This document shows positions 22,613 through 31,920 of a DNA stretch of 64,000 bases, piece by piece. The notes under the pieces are model-generated. The model saw only the letters and a program-made list of their open reading frames with translations. It made no database searches and had not been told where the DNA came from. The position numbers and the translations under genes were made by a program. This DNA comes from CAVVUC01 sp963751395. Its GTDB lineage: Bacteria; Verrucomicrobiota; Verrucomicrobiia; Chthoniobacterales; Chthoniobacteraceae. The stretch is taken from assembly GCA_963751395.1 (NCBI GenBank), contig CAVVUC010000001.1, positions 620,001 to 684,000 on the forward strand, read 5' to 3'. The first letter of the stretch is position 1, and every line of letters starts with the position of its first letter.

Positions 22613-24646
22613 CTATTTCTTCGGAGCGAGCAGGCGGACCCTCACTTCGGCGGAAAGTGGAGATTGCTGAATCCACGCGGTCGCGGCGTTCGAATCGCGC
22701 CGAAGCCAGTTTCGAGCGATGGACTCGAGTTGCTGGTTGCGCTTGGTTTCATCGGCGAGAGTGGCGGCCCATTGGATGGCGTAAGCCGGGTCGTTGTAGC
22801 TGTATTGCGACAGAAACCGGCCGACGACGGCATCCTTGGTCGCGCCCGGAGCCAGCGCGTTCACCCAGGCGGCGGCGGCATTGCGATCGCTGCGCGACCA
22901 GGAGGCGACGACTTGCGAGAGCGCGTTTTCCTTGCCTTTGCCCTCGGGCAACGCGGTGGCCCACGTGATGGCTGCCTTCGGGTCTTCCGAGGCCCATTGG
23001 CTCGCGAGATTGGAAGTGGCGTTGTCACGTCCATTTCCGGCAGGCAATGACTCGACCACTCGCGCAGCCGCCACTGGATCGTTCGAGGCAATCTGGCTCA
23101 CGATGTTCGAGATGGCGTTGTCCCGGACGTCACCTTCCGGAAGCGATTTTGCGATCGCGATGGCACCTTGCGGATCGCTCGATGCAAGCCCGCCCGCGAT
23201 TGCCGGCCAGACGATATTTTTCACATGGTCATCGGTCTGCTGCTTCGCCCATGCGGATGCAGTCGCGGGATCATTGTTCGCCCATTGGTTTGCGATATTC
23301 CGCAGCATGTTGTCCTGGCTTTCACCGGGCGGAAGCATCGAGACGAGCGTTACCGCGCGCGTCGGATCGCGATAGATGGTGCTGTAGGTCATCGACTCGA
23401 TGACGCTGGTCTTCTCGCTGCCCTCCTGCAGGCGATCCAGCCACGCCATCGCAGCTTCCACGTCCTGATTGGCCCAGTTGGAGACGACATTCCTGATGGT
23501 TTGCTGGCGATCGTTTCCCGGAGGCAGGCTGAGAGCGAACTCCGCCGCGCCTTTTGGGTCGGTCTGCGCCCAGTTACCCGTGACGTTCGACATGGCATTC
23601 CGTTTTCCTCGGCCATCAGGCAGTTTCTTCACCCACTCGAGCGCGGCGGCGACGTCGGAGTTCGCCCATTGGCTCACGACCTGGCCGATGGCGTTTTCAC
23701 GGCTCTGACCCGCCGGCAGTTGCACGGTGAGATTCGCCGCCGCGACGGGATCGCTCTGCGCCATCACGCTCAGAATGCTTGAGAGTGCGTTGGCACGGTC
23801 GCGTCCCTCCGGCAACTGGCTGAACCATCTAAGCGCGGCTTGCGCGTCCTTCGCAGCCCAGATGCCGGCCACGTTTTGCAAGGCGCTCGAGCGCATCTGC
23901 GCATTGGTCAATCGCCCGGCGCGCGTCGCCGCGGCGATCGGATCGCGCGAGGCCCAATTCGAGAATATCGGATACAAGCCGCCCATTTCCGTCATCCGAC
24001 CGGTGGCACTTTGGACAAGAGCCAACGCGGCCTCCGGGTCGCTTTCGGCGAGATAAGAGGCAATGGCCTGCATCGCCTGGTCTTTCAACCTTCCCGCTGG
24101 AAGTTGCGCCATCCATTTCTGCGCCCCGGCCATGTCTTTTTCCGCCCAGCCACCGACCACGGCTGCCACTGCATTCGTGCGCTCGGTGCTGTTGCGGGTC
24201 GCCTGGGCGTATTCCATGGCGGCCACCGGATCGACGGTCGCCCATCGGCTTAGAATTTCGCTCGTTGCCCAATGCTTCTCGTTGAACCCGGACATATTCT
24301 CGATCTGAGCCAGCGCTTCCCTGACATGCGCAAGATCGACGCTCTCGGCCAACTGCGTCATGGCCTTCCATCGCTTGCGCGGATTGCCGACGCCGGCTGC
24401 CACTTCTTTCAAGAGGGACGCGAAATCCTTGGTCGAAGTCGCATTGCCGGTCGTTGCGCCGATCGTGTCGTCAACCGGCGAGGGAGACTCCGTCCGCGCT
24501 TCCGCAGGCGCGCGGGTTGGTTCGTTCTTTTGGGTGTGATCGCCCGGCAAGCCTTTGGCTGCGGTGCCCGCCGGGTGGCGAAGATTTCCAAGCGCGAGTC
24601 CTAAGACGAACGCGACAACTGCGACGATGATGCTGGTGACTTTCAT
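22613..24646 (-). CDS. Membrane-anchored solenoid-repeat protein, copy 1
   Basis: This 677-residue protein starts with a signal-anchor (MKVTSIIVAVVAFVLGLALGN) and a polar linker. From about residue 65 it consists of some 17 degenerate repeats of about 32 residues with the pattern W-A-x-x-D-P-x-A-A-x-x-W-x-x-x-L-P-x-G-x-x-R-x-x-A. Each repeat looks like two helices, so the whole should be an alpha solenoid facing the periplasm. I know of no assigned function; such proteins are frequent in Verrucomicrobiota. I chose the start at the signal sequence; 66 upstream residues are encoded by a structured repeat. A paralogue follows upstream at 24876-26519. Confidence 0.8.
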   Translation of the reverse strand: MKVTSIIVAVVAFVLGLALGNLRHPAGTAAKGLPGDHTQKNEPTRAPAEARTESPSPVDDTIGATTGNATSTKDFASLLKEVAAGVGNPRKRWKAMTQLAESVDLAHVREALAQIENMSGFNEKHWATSEILSRWATVDPVAAMEYAQATRNSTERTNAVAAVVGGWAEKDMAGAQKWMAQLPAGRLKDQAMQAIASYLAESDPEAALALVQSATGRMTEMGGLYPIFSNWASRDPIAAATRAGRLTNAQMRSSALQNVAGIWAAKDAQAALRWFSQLPEGRDRANALSSILSVMAQSDPVAAANLTVQLPAGQSRENAIGQVVSQWANSDVAAALEWVKKLPDGRGKRNAMSNVTGNWAQTDPKGAAEFALSLPPGNDRQQTIRNVVSNWANQDVEAAMAWLDRLQEGSEKTSVIESMTYSTIYRDPTRAVTLVSMLPPGESQDNMLRNIANQWANNDPATASAWAKQQTDDHVKNIVWPAIAGGLASSDPQGAIAIAKSLPEGDVRDNAISNIVSQIASNDPVAAARVVESLPAGNGRDNATSNLASQWASEDPKAAITWATALPEGKGKENALSQVVASWSRSDRNAAAAWVNALAPGATKDAVVGRFLSQYSYNDPAYAIQWAATLADETKRNQQLESIARNWLRRDSNAATAWIQQSPLSAEVRVRLLAPKK

Positions 24647-24657
24647 TTGGTGAGTGT

Positions 24658-24837
24658 CATTCTGAGCGCAGTTCCGGTCTGCTTTGAGACCGGAACGGAG
24701 TCGAAGAATCTCTGCCTTTTCTTTCATCCCGACAACGGAAAAACGAAACGTCAGAGAATCTTCGACTCCGTTCCGTTCCGCAAGAGCCGGAAGGAAACTC
24801 CGCTGCCAATGAACTCGCCCCGGACGCCGAACCAGCG
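24658..24837. repeat. Large structured intergenic repeat with nested hairpins
   Basis: A 10-bp stem GTTCCGGTCT/AGACCGGAAC with loop GCTTTG (24671-24696) is nested next to a 24-bp perfect inverted repeat (24691-24714 with 24752-24775), followed by AACTCCGCTGCCAATGAACT. A related element is at 30651-30830. Confidence 0.85.
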
Positions 24838-24875
24838 TTGCCACGCGACGCGTCGAAAAATCAGGCTGCGCCCAC

Positions 24876-26519
24876 TTACCGCGTGTTCATGTTCAAGAGA
24901 CTCTGCTTCACGTCCTGCGCCATCGTGGATTGGTTGATCCATTGTTTCGCCGCGGCGGCATCGTCGCGCATCCAGTTCGAGCCGACGTTGTGTAACTGGT
25001 TGCTGCGCATGTTCTGGTCGGTCATGGAACTGACCAATTGCATCGCAAGCAGCGGATCCGTCCGGACCATCTGGTAACTGACCGATTGGATTGCATGGTC
25101 GCGATCCGGCCCGACGGCGAGAGAGTTCACCCATTGCGCCGCTCCCTGCACATCGCTTTGCACCCAGGACTGCGCCACGTCGCCGAGCGCATTTTGCCGT
25201 TCGCCGGGGTCGGTCAACTGCATCGCCCATTGCGCTGCTGCGGCTGGATTCGAGCTGGCCCACTGGTAGGCGAGGTTGGAGATCGCATTGTTGCGGGCGG
25301 AGCTTTTCTTGATCGAAAGCGCGATGTCGGCTGCCGCGACGGGATCGACCTGCACGAGGCCGCTCACGATGCCCGGCCAGACAGCGGCCTGCACGTTCGC
25401 ATCCGTCTGCTCCGCGGCCCATGCCTGCGCCGAAGCGGGATCGCTCTGCGCCCAGTTGCTGGCAATGTTGCGCAGCACATTGTTCTGGCGATCGCCCGAG
25501 GTCATCAACCCGACAAGCTGGATGGCTCTTTGCGGATCGTCGTTGGAAACCTGCCAGCTCAACTGTTCGATCATCCTCGTCCTCTGAGCGCCTTCGGGCT
25601 GCTGTCCGAGCCAGGCGCAGGCAGACTCGAAGTCCTGGCCGATCCAGTTGCGAATGACGTTGCCAAGGACTTCCGCCTGCTGCGGACCGGCCGGCAGTTG
25701 CTGCACCCATGCAAGCGCGGCGTTCACGTCCTGCTGCGCCCATTGGTGGGCCACCGTGCCGAGCGCCTGATTTTGCAAGCTGCCCGGCGGAAGGCTGGCG
25801 GCCCGTTGCGCCGCTCCGGCCGGATCGCGCATGGCCCATTGGCCGAAAACGGAATACGCAACGGAATAGCCCGGCATCCTCGACGTGTCGGCTTGAGCCA
25901 TGGCCAGCGCGCTTTCGGGATCGTTCTCGGCCAGGGCGCTGATGATGATCCGCTGCGCATCGCGTCTCAGCGAGCCGGGCGGCTGCTGGTCGGCCCATTT
26001 TTGCGCGGCGGCGAGGTCTTTCTCCGCCCATCCGCCAAGCGCTCCGAGGATGGCTTGTTTGCGTTCGGATCCTTTTGGCAGCGACTGGGCGTATTCCATC
26101 GCGGCTTCGGAATCCTCGCGCGCCCAGTTCGCGAGGGCGAGGTTCAACAGCATGCTTTTCTCGGAGAAATTGCCCAGCTTGCGAATGGCGTCCACCATTT
26201 CGCGCGCATTGCTCCCGTTGATCTCCTCGGCCAGGGCGTAGATTTTTCCCATGCGCCGGGACCGTCCTTTTTCGTTCACGATCTTCGCGAGCTTGTATTC
26301 GAAATCACCCGACTCCGATGTCAGTTCGGCGATCGCGGCTGGTTCCGGCTCGTTTGAAATGGCAATCGGCCGGCCCTCGGTGTTCTGGGGGCGACCTGAA
26401 GCGGTTGCCGCGCTCGTTTCGCCTGAACCCGATTGCGAGAGCGAGCGAAGAACACCCGCCGAGCATAGCCCCGCTGCAAACGCGATTGCGGCGAGGAGCA
26501 TGGCATGCTTCGGTTGCAT
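24876..26519 (-). CDS. Membrane-anchored solenoid-repeat protein, copy 2
   Basis: The 547 residues have a signal-anchor (MLLAAIAFAAGLCSAGVL) and then the same W-A-x-x-D-P/x-A-A-x-x-W repeats as the neighbour, about 13 units, beginning near residue 120. The repeat cores (for example WAQQDVNAALAWVQQLPAGPQQ) are close to those of copy 1, and the order of some unusual repeats (WAAEQTDANVQAAVWPGIVSGL against WAKQQTDDHVKNIVWPAIAGGL) is conserved. This points to duplication of a whole gene. A structured repeat fills the spacer. Partner and function are unknown; a scaffold role at the envelope is an inference from the fold. Confidence 0.8.
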   Translation of the reverse strand: MQPKHAMLLAAIAFAAGLCSAGVLRSLSQSGSGETSAATASGRPQNTEGRPIAISNEPEPAAIAELTSESGDFEYKLAKIVNEKGRSRRMGKIYALAEEINGSNAREMVDAIRKLGNFSEKSMLLNLALANWAREDSEAAMEYAQSLPKGSERKQAILGALGGWAEKDLAAAQKWADQQPPGSLRRDAQRIIISALAENDPESALAMAQADTSRMPGYSVAYSVFGQWAMRDPAGAAQRAASLPPGSLQNQALGTVAHQWAQQDVNAALAWVQQLPAGPQQAEVLGNVIRNWIGQDFESACAWLGQQPEGAQRTRMIEQLSWQVSNDDPQRAIQLVGLMTSGDRQNNVLRNIASNWAQSDPASAQAWAAEQTDANVQAAVWPGIVSGLVQVDPVAAADIALSIKKSSARNNAISNLAYQWASSNPAAAAQWAMQLTDPGERQNALGDVAQSWVQSDVQGAAQWVNSLAVGPDRDHAIQSVSYQMVRTDPLLAMQLVSSMTDQNMRSNQLHNVGSNWMRDDAAAAKQWINQSTMAQDVKQSLLNMNTR

Positions 26520-26552
26520 GGACTTGGGAAACTATAGCAATGCTTTCGGAAA

Positions 26553-26570
26553 GGAAAGCGCCAGCTTTCC
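26553..26570. other. Perfect 7-bp hairpin between two minus-strand genes
   Basis: GGAAAGC and GCTTTCC flank a GCCA loop, between the solenoid gene start and the end of the L,D-transpeptidase gene. No T-run follows on either strand, so termination is only possible. Confidence 0.3.
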
Positions 26571-26621
26571 GGCGGTGCTTTCGCCATTGGAAACTCAGAC
26601 CCGAAACCGGAACGCCACCGC

Positions 26622-27209
26622 CTAAAGCTGGGCGACGTGATGCTGGCTCGATGTGAGCTGCGCGAGAACCCGACGAACGGGGAGATTGGTCACATTCACC
26701 TTTGTGCCGACGCCAATAATGTCGAAAACCTTCACCACATCTCGTGAGCGCATGCGGATGCAGCCGTAGCTCGCCGGACGCCCAATTGAGCGCTCGACCG
26801 GTGTTCCGTGGATATAAATTCCCCGATCATAGGCGTGGTCGTTCTGGCTTTCCAAACCTCTGAGCCAGAGAATCCTCGTCACGATCGGATCGCGGCCCCG
26901 GGCGTTTGGAGGAAGGATTTCCCCCGTTGGGCGGCGGCCTTTGAAAACAGCGCCGAGCGGAGCATTCGCGCCGATCTTTTGGGCGACTTCGAGTGTGCCA
27001 AGCGGGGTGGCGTAACTGCCACGGTGATCTCCCACGCCATACTTCGAAGTCGAAACGGGATACTCGGCGATGGGAGTGCTGTTGCCGAGAATCACGAGCT
27101 TTTGATCCGGCACACTGACGATCACCTGGTACTGGCTATCATTGGCCAGCAGCAAACGAAGGCTGAGAAATAAGAAGCAGACTGTAGCTAAAAACAACCG
27201 CGACAACAT
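26622..27209 (-). CDS. Exported L,D-transpeptidase (ErfK/YbiS-like)
   Basis: From the ATG at 27209 the product is 195 residues with a signal peptide (MLSRLFLATVCFLFLSLRLLLA). The YkuD domain has PLGTLEVAQKIGANAPLGAVF, then GIYIHGTPVERSIGRPASYGCIRM with the catalytic cysteine and histidine. The domain starts near YQVIVSVPDQKLVIL, usual for periplasmic crosslinking enzymes. It lies between the solenoid proteins and the glycosyltransferase on the same strand. The longer frame upstream adds 24 residues before the signal and is not preferred. Confidence 0.92.
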   Translation of the reverse strand: MLSRLFLATVCFLFLSLRLLLANDSQYQVIVSVPDQKLVILGNSTPIAEYPVSTSKYGVGDHRGSYATPLGTLEVAQKIGANAPLGAVFKGRRPTGEILPPNARGRDPIVTRILWLRGLESQNDHAYDRGIYIHGTPVERSIGRPASYGCIRMRSRDVVKVFDIIGVGTKVNVTNLPVRRVLAQLTSSQHHVAQL

Positions 27210-27264
27210 GCGTTCGCATACAAAGCACGAGTTATGCCCCGATGCAAAGCGTATTGTAATCATT

Positions 27265-28755
27265 TTACGCAGGAACCGCATCGACCGGGTCGCGCTCCGA
27301 CAGGTTCAATCGCGGCAGCCATTGGGCTATCGAAGAAAAAGCTACGTAGGAGAATCCCGCCTGGAAAAGAATCAGGAACGGAACTGACGTATATTGCCGG
27401 TCGATCACCGCAACCAGCACATAACAGGTGAAATAAAGCGCGAACGCCAGTTCGATGAACGGCAGCGCGGATTTCAGCGGGATGTATTTCGAAGCGCGCC
27501 ACGACTGCTTGTTTTTTTCGATACCGTACTTCGGAGTTCGCGTGAACTCGGACTGCTGATTGAATACCGCTTCCAGGACTGCGCGGGCATTGTTCAGGGC
27601 CATGCCGATTCCAAGTGCCAGAAGCAGGGGCAGAAGCAGGATCTCCTTGAGCCAGGTCTTCGGATAAAGCTCGCGCTGGGCGCAAATGTAAAACACCCCG
27701 GCGGAGACCGACGCGGCAAGAAACACGGGGATATCGAGCAGAACCATCCGCCATAAACCGCCACCGAGGTGTTGGGATTGGTTTAACAGGACACACAAGA
27801 AAATGAGCAGCAGGTAGGCAAAGTTCGACGTGAGATGCGCCGTCGCCTCGATCTTGACCACCAGCGGCTGGTTGCTGCGCCAGACCGCCGGCAGGATTTT
27901 CTTGCAGGTTTGAATCGAGCCTTTTGTCCAGCGATGCTGCTGCGACTTGAACCCGTTCATATCGACGGGCAGCTCGGCGGGCGTCACCAGGTCGGCAAGG
28001 AAAACAAACTTCCAGCCCTGCAACTGCGCGCGATAGCTCAGGTCGAGGTCTTCGGTCAGCGTGTCGTGATGCCAGCCGCCCGATGTGTCGATGCACGAGC
28101 GCCGCCAGAGCCCGGCTGTTCCGTTGAAATTGAAGAACCGACCGCTGCGGCTGCGAGCTGTTTGCTCCAGCAGGAGGTGCCCGTCGAGGAACATCGCCTG
28201 AACCCGTGTCAGCAAAGAGTACTTCTGGTTGATATGGCCCCAACGCGTCTGAACCATCCCGATCTTCGGATCGGAAAAATAATGGATCGTGCGTTTCAGA
28301 AGATCGGGGGTCGGAACGAAATCCGCGTCGAGAATCAGAATGAAATCGCTCTTGCAGGTCTTCAGCCCTTCTTCAAGCGCGCCGGCCTTGAATCCCGTGC
28401 GGTCCTCGCGATGGATCAGTTCGATGTCGAAACCTGCGGCCTTCAGTTCGGCAACCTGCTCCTGGCTGATCTGGCGGGTTTCATCCGTCGAATCGTCAAG
28501 CAATTGGATCTGGAGCAGTTCGCGCGGGTAATCGAGCGCACTCACCGCCTTCAGCAGGCGCTCGACCACGTAATACTCGTTGTAGATCGGAAGCTGCACC
28601 GTCACGCGCGGAAGGGTGTCGAAGTGAGAAACCGGCTTAGGGACGTTCTTCCGGTTTTTGAAAAACAGATAGATGATGGCGTACCGATGCACGCCATAGA
28701 GCGAAAGCCCAAAAAGCACGATCAGATAACAAACTGCCCAAATTATGTGTCCCAT
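27265..28755 (-). CDS. Processive family-2 glycosyltransferase, cellulose-synthase-like
   Basis: This 496-residue membrane enzyme has an N-terminal membrane segment (IIWAVCYLIVLFGLSLYGV), a cytoplasmic GT2 domain with the aspartates of LLDDSTD and LILDADF, the TED acid in DTLTEDLDLS and the QQHRW motif (Q-x-x-R-W) of processive enzymes, then about four C-terminal membrane segments. It should build a beta-linked polysaccharide from a nucleotide sugar and move it across the membrane. The length and motif set match the CsgA-free GT2 group often annotated as beta-glycosyltransferases. A GGCGG-TTC-CCGCC palindrome (28789-28801) lies just upstream. Confidence 0.85.
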   Translation of the reverse strand: MGHIIWAVCYLIVLFGLSLYGVHRYAIIYLFFKNRKNVPKPVSHFDTLPRVTVQLPIYNEYYVVERLLKAVSALDYPRELLQIQLLDDSTDETRQISQEQVAELKAAGFDIELIHREDRTGFKAGALEEGLKTCKSDFILILDADFVPTPDLLKRTIHYFSDPKIGMVQTRWGHINQKYSLLTRVQAMFLDGHLLLEQTARSRSGRFFNFNGTAGLWRRSCIDTSGGWHHDTLTEDLDLSYRAQLQGWKFVFLADLVTPAELPVDMNGFKSQQHRWTKGSIQTCKKILPAVWRSNQPLVVKIEATAHLTSNFAYLLLIFLCVLLNQSQHLGGGLWRMVLLDIPVFLAASVSAGVFYICAQRELYPKTWLKEILLLPLLLALGIGMALNNARAVLEAVFNQQSEFTRTPKYGIEKNKQSWRASKYIPLKSALPFIELAFALYFTCYVLVAVIDRQYTSVPFLILFQAGFSYVAFSSIAQWLPRLNLSERDPVDAVPA

Positions 28756-28788
28756 TCGTTCGCTGTTGCGAAGTATTGTATATTTTGC

Positions 28789-28801
28789 GGCGGTTCCCGC
28801 C
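28789..28801. promoter_or_regulatory. Palindrome upstream of the glycosyltransferase gene
   Basis: GGCGGTTCCCGCC is a perfect 5-bp inverted repeat with a 3-base loop, placed next to a TATACAAT-like -10 box (minus strand, near 28775-28785). It may be an operator or a hairpin in the leader. Confidence 0.35.
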
Positions 28802-29000
28802 TAATTTGCGCGGAACTATGCCCGTTTGCTAAAACCCGTCAAGAGGAAATCCTACCCTCGAAAACGGCTTAATGGGTTGGATTTTTACCATCAATTTCGC
28901 TTCAAAACAGCAGACGGGCCTGGTTTTCGACAAGTTCGACGCCGCCATTGAAAATTAGGCATGCAATGCCAGCCGCTCTTCCCCACACTCCCGCCAAACC

Positions 29001-30623
29001 ATGAATAGCGAAGTCCGAAAATTCCGTGCAATCGCCCAAGAGTTCCTGGACGTCTCGCACGAGATGTTCCCGCACGAAGCCAGCGAACTCGGCCTGCATC
29101 AATACGACGCCGAACTCGGCGTGAACGACGAGAAACTTCACGTGCGCCACATCGGGGTGATGCGCTCGACGCTCCACGAAGTCGAGGCGCTGGCCGACAA
29201 CGCCTTCGACGGAGACGACTGGCTCGACCGGCGCGGCTTCCTGTCCATGCTTCGAACCGGCCTGTTCTTCCAGGACACCCACCAGCGCTGGCGCACCAAC
29301 CCGCAAGTCCATTGCGACGCCGCGATCCAGTCGATCTTCGGCCTCGTCGTTCGCAACACCGGCAACCTCCGCCGCATCCTGCCCGCGATCGAGAGCCGCC
29401 TCGGCAAACTGCCGGGTTTCCTCGCCGCCGGGTCGGATTGCATTCGCAAACCTGTCCCGCTCTGGACGAAACTCGCCATCAAGACCTGCACGGGCGCGGA
29501 GCCGTTTCTCAGCGAGCTGGAAAAGCAGATCCTCCCGCTCGCGGCGGACCCGGCAAAAACCGCCAGACTTTTCAACGATGGGCGGGCGGCTTTCAAGAAC
29601 TTCGCCCGTTCCATCGGCAACAAAGCGTCCGGCCCGGCCAACGGCTTTTCGGTGGGGCGCGAGGGATTCGAGTTCCTCATCCGCGAGCGGCTCGGGCTGC
29701 CCTACTCGCTGCCGGAGGCCGAGGCTCTCGGTAACAAACTCATCGCCCGTTTCAGGGATGAGCTGAAACGCGAAGCTGCCAGGTTTGGCCGCAAGTCGGT
29801 GCAAGAAGTCATTGCCGAGACCGCCTCCAAATGGACGCCTTCAAGCGCCGGGCTGCTGGAGGAGTACAGGCGCACGACCGAAGACGTGAAACGGCGGTTC
29901 GTCGAGGCGGACCTGCTTACACTTCCCGCAGGCGAGCGGCTGAAAGTCACGCCCGTGCCCGACTTCCTGCGCCACCTTTTCCCGACTGCGGCGTATCAAC
30001 AGCCCGGTCCGTACGAGAAAAACCAGACCGGCATTTTCTGGGTCAACGATCTCAGTCTCCAGCAAACCGATCCTGCGAAGAAGCGGGCGGAAATCGAACA
30101 GCATTTCGGGCTCGAACTCACCTGCGCCCACGAAGCATACCCCGGGCATCACGTGCAGTTCGTCATCCAGAACCGCAATCCCAGCAAGCTGCGCCGGCAT
30201 TTTGCGCACGCCATTTTCTACGAAGGCTGGACGCTCTGGTGCGAAAAAATGTGCATCGACCACGGCATCTACGCCGCACCGCACGCCCGGCTCATGCAAC
30301 TCTCCGACGCACTCTGGCGCGCCCATCGCATCGTCATCGACTGCGGCCTGCATTCGGGAAAAATGACGTACGCGAGCGCGGCGAAATTTCTGGTCGATGG
30401 CGTCGGCTTCACCCAACGCCGCGCCGAGGGCGACGTGAACTGGTACACCAGTTCGCCCACCGTGCCGATGAGCTACCTGATCGGCCGCCTGGAACTCGAA
30501 CGGCTCCACGCCGCGCTTGTCGGCGAGGACGGCTGGACGCTGAAGCAGTTCAATGACTGGGTCTTGAGCTTCGGCGCGATCCCGTGGAGCTGGATCTGGC
30601 AGTCGCAGTTGCGCAGTGCCTGA
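29001..30623 (+). CDS. DUF885 family protein (metallopeptidase-like)
   Basis: This is a 540-residue protein with the DUF885 layout: an N-terminal helical domain (VSHEMFPHEASELGLHQYD) and a late metal-binding segment ELTCAHEAYPGHHVQFVIQN (H-E-x(4)-G-H-H), followed by FYEGWTLWCEKMC with a further glutamate. Some DUF885 members are carboxypeptidase-like zinc enzymes; the substrate here is unknown. No signal peptide is seen, so it may act in the cytoplasm. It is transcribed away from the glycosyltransferase gene. The ATG at 29001 fits the domain start. Confidence 0.8.
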   Translation: MNSEVRKFRAIAQEFLDVSHEMFPHEASELGLHQYDAELGVNDEKLHVRHIGVMRSTLHEVEALADNAFDGDDWLDRRGFLSMLRTGLFFQDTHQRWRTNPQVHCDAAIQSIFGLVVRNTGNLRRILPAIESRLGKLPGFLAAGSDCIRKPVPLWTKLAIKTCTGAEPFLSELEKQILPLAADPAKTARLFNDGRAAFKNFARSIGNKASGPANGFSVGREGFEFLIRERLGLPYSLPEAEALGNKLIARFRDELKREAARFGRKSVQEVIAETASKWTPSSAGLLEEYRRTTEDVKRRFVEADLLTLPAGERLKVTPVPDFLRHLFPTAAYQQPGPYEKNQTGIFWVNDLSLQQTDPAKKRAEIEQHFGLELTCAHEAYPGHHVQFVIQNRNPSKLRRHFAHAIFYEGWTLWCEKMCIDHGIYAAPHARLMQLSDALWRAHRIVIDCGLHSGKMTYASAAKFLVDGVGFTQRRAEGDVNWYTSSPTVPMSYLIGRLELERLHAALVGEDGWTLKQFNDWVLSFGAIPWSWIWQSQLRSA

Positions 30624-31115
30624 AGGTGCGATGTGTTCTGTTTTCCAAAACGCCGTCATTCCGAGCGGAGATTCGGTCTGCTTTGAGACCGAATCGAAGT
30701 CGAGGAATCTCTGATTTTTCCTGATCGACCCGTGAACAAGGAACAAATCAAAGATGCTCCGGCTGCTTTTTCTTCCGCAAAGTCGGAAGAAAACTCCGCT
30801 GCCAATGAACTCGCCCCGGATGCCGAACCTTTTGCGCGCCGCGCTTTGGACTGCGGCGGCTTGACGCCGCTTTGCGGAGGAGCGGACTTGTCCGCGTGGC
30901 GGAAGAGCACACCGCACACCCGCAGACATCCCGTCCACGGAGACAAGTCTCCACCTGCCTCAAAGCGCGGACAAGTCCGCGCACTCCAAAGCGCTCCGCG
31001 CGAAACACGCCGGGGCGATGCTTTTGGGAAGCGCCCCCGGAGTTCATTGCCAACGCCGGCAAAACCCCGTTTTGTGAGCGCCTCAGAATGACGGGCTTTT
31101 GAGACCACCTCAGCC
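30624..31115. repeat. Repeat-rich intergenic region with several hairpins
   Basis: No gene is seen in 492 bases. The left part is a relative of 24658-24837, with stem GATTCGGTCT/AGACCGAATC and loop GCTTTG (30670-30695), then AACTCCGCTGCCAATGAACT. Three short palindromes with a common GAC(AA/TT)GTC centre follow at 30892-30905, 30949-30962 and 30975-30992, and a GCGGC/GCCGC hairpin lies near 30855-30870. Confidence 0.8.
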
Positions 31116-31913
31116 GTGACAGCGAAACCGAAAAAACGCAGCCTGTTTTTCACATCGAACGGCGAAGCCCCGTCGCTGCCGGCCCGCGTGCTCAACTTTG
31201 CCGCCGCGTTCCTGCTGCTCGGACTGCTCTTTACGTTCGCGTTCCATCAGCTCGCTTATCACTGGAACTGGCAGTCCGTCTTCGCCTACCGGCAGAAATT
31301 CATCACCGGCTGGCTCGTCACGATTCTGATTTCGCTCTCGGCGCTCGTCATCAGCAGTTGCATCGGCCTGCTGTTCGCGCTGGCCCGGCGCAGTCCGTTT
31401 CTGTTCCTGCGCTATTTCAGCCGGATTTATGTCGAAATCATCCGGGGCACGCCGCTGCTCGTGCAGATCCTGATTTTCTTCTACGTCGTCGCCGAAGCCT
31501 TCGCCATCCGCGACCGCTACGTCGTGGGCGTGCTCACACTCTCGGTCTTCAGCGGCGCCTACATCAGCGAAGTCATTCGCGCGGGCATCGAGAGCGTCGG
31601 CAAATCCCAGCTCGAATCCGCGAGGGCGATCGGGCTGACCACCGTGCAAACATATCGGCACGTCATTTTCCCGCAGGCAATCCGCCAGATCCTCCCGCCG
31701 CTCGCGGGGCAGTTTGCATCGCTCATCAAAGACTCGTCGCTCCTCTCGATCATCGGCATCAACGAGTTCGCCCTCAACGCGCAGGAAGTGAACAGCTACA
31801 CCTACAGCACGCTCGAAAGCTACATCCCGCTCGCCGTCGGCTATCTCATCCTGACGCTGCCGATCTCGCTCTGGACGCAATCTCTCGAACGCAAACATCG
31901 CTTCGAAACATAA
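31116..31913 (+). CDS. Polar amino-acid ABC transporter permease
   Basis: This 265-residue inner-membrane permease of the His/Glu/Gln type starts at GTG. A first hydrophobic segment (AAAFLLLGLLFTFAFH) is followed by GWLVTILISLSALVISSCIGLLFAL and the family signatures YVEIIRGTPLLVQILIFFYVV and GAYISEVIRAGIESVGKSQLESARAIGLT, the EAA loop that docks the ATPase. Its gene is seven bases before the ATPase gene. No substrate-binding protein is encoded nearby, so the substrate cannot be narrowed beyond polar amino acids. Confidence 0.92.
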   Translation: MTAKPKKRSLFFTSNGEAPSLPARVLNFAAAFLLLGLLFTFAFHQLAYHWNWQSVFAYRQKFITGWLVTILISLSALVISSCIGLLFALARRSPFLFLRYFSRIYVEIIRGTPLLVQILIFFYVVAEAFAIRDRYVVGVLTLSVFSGAYISEVIRAGIESVGKSQLESARAIGLTTVQTYRHVIFPQAIRQILPPLAGQFASLIKDSSLLSIIGINEFALNAQEVNSYTYSTLESYIPLAVGYLILTLPISLWTQSLERKHRFET

Positions 31914-31920
31914 GGAACCG

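Noticed and set aside
26553..26570. Hairpin GGAAAGC/GCTTTCC as a terminator of the L,D-transpeptidase gene
   Set aside because: No T-run follows on either strand, so I list it only as a hairpin.
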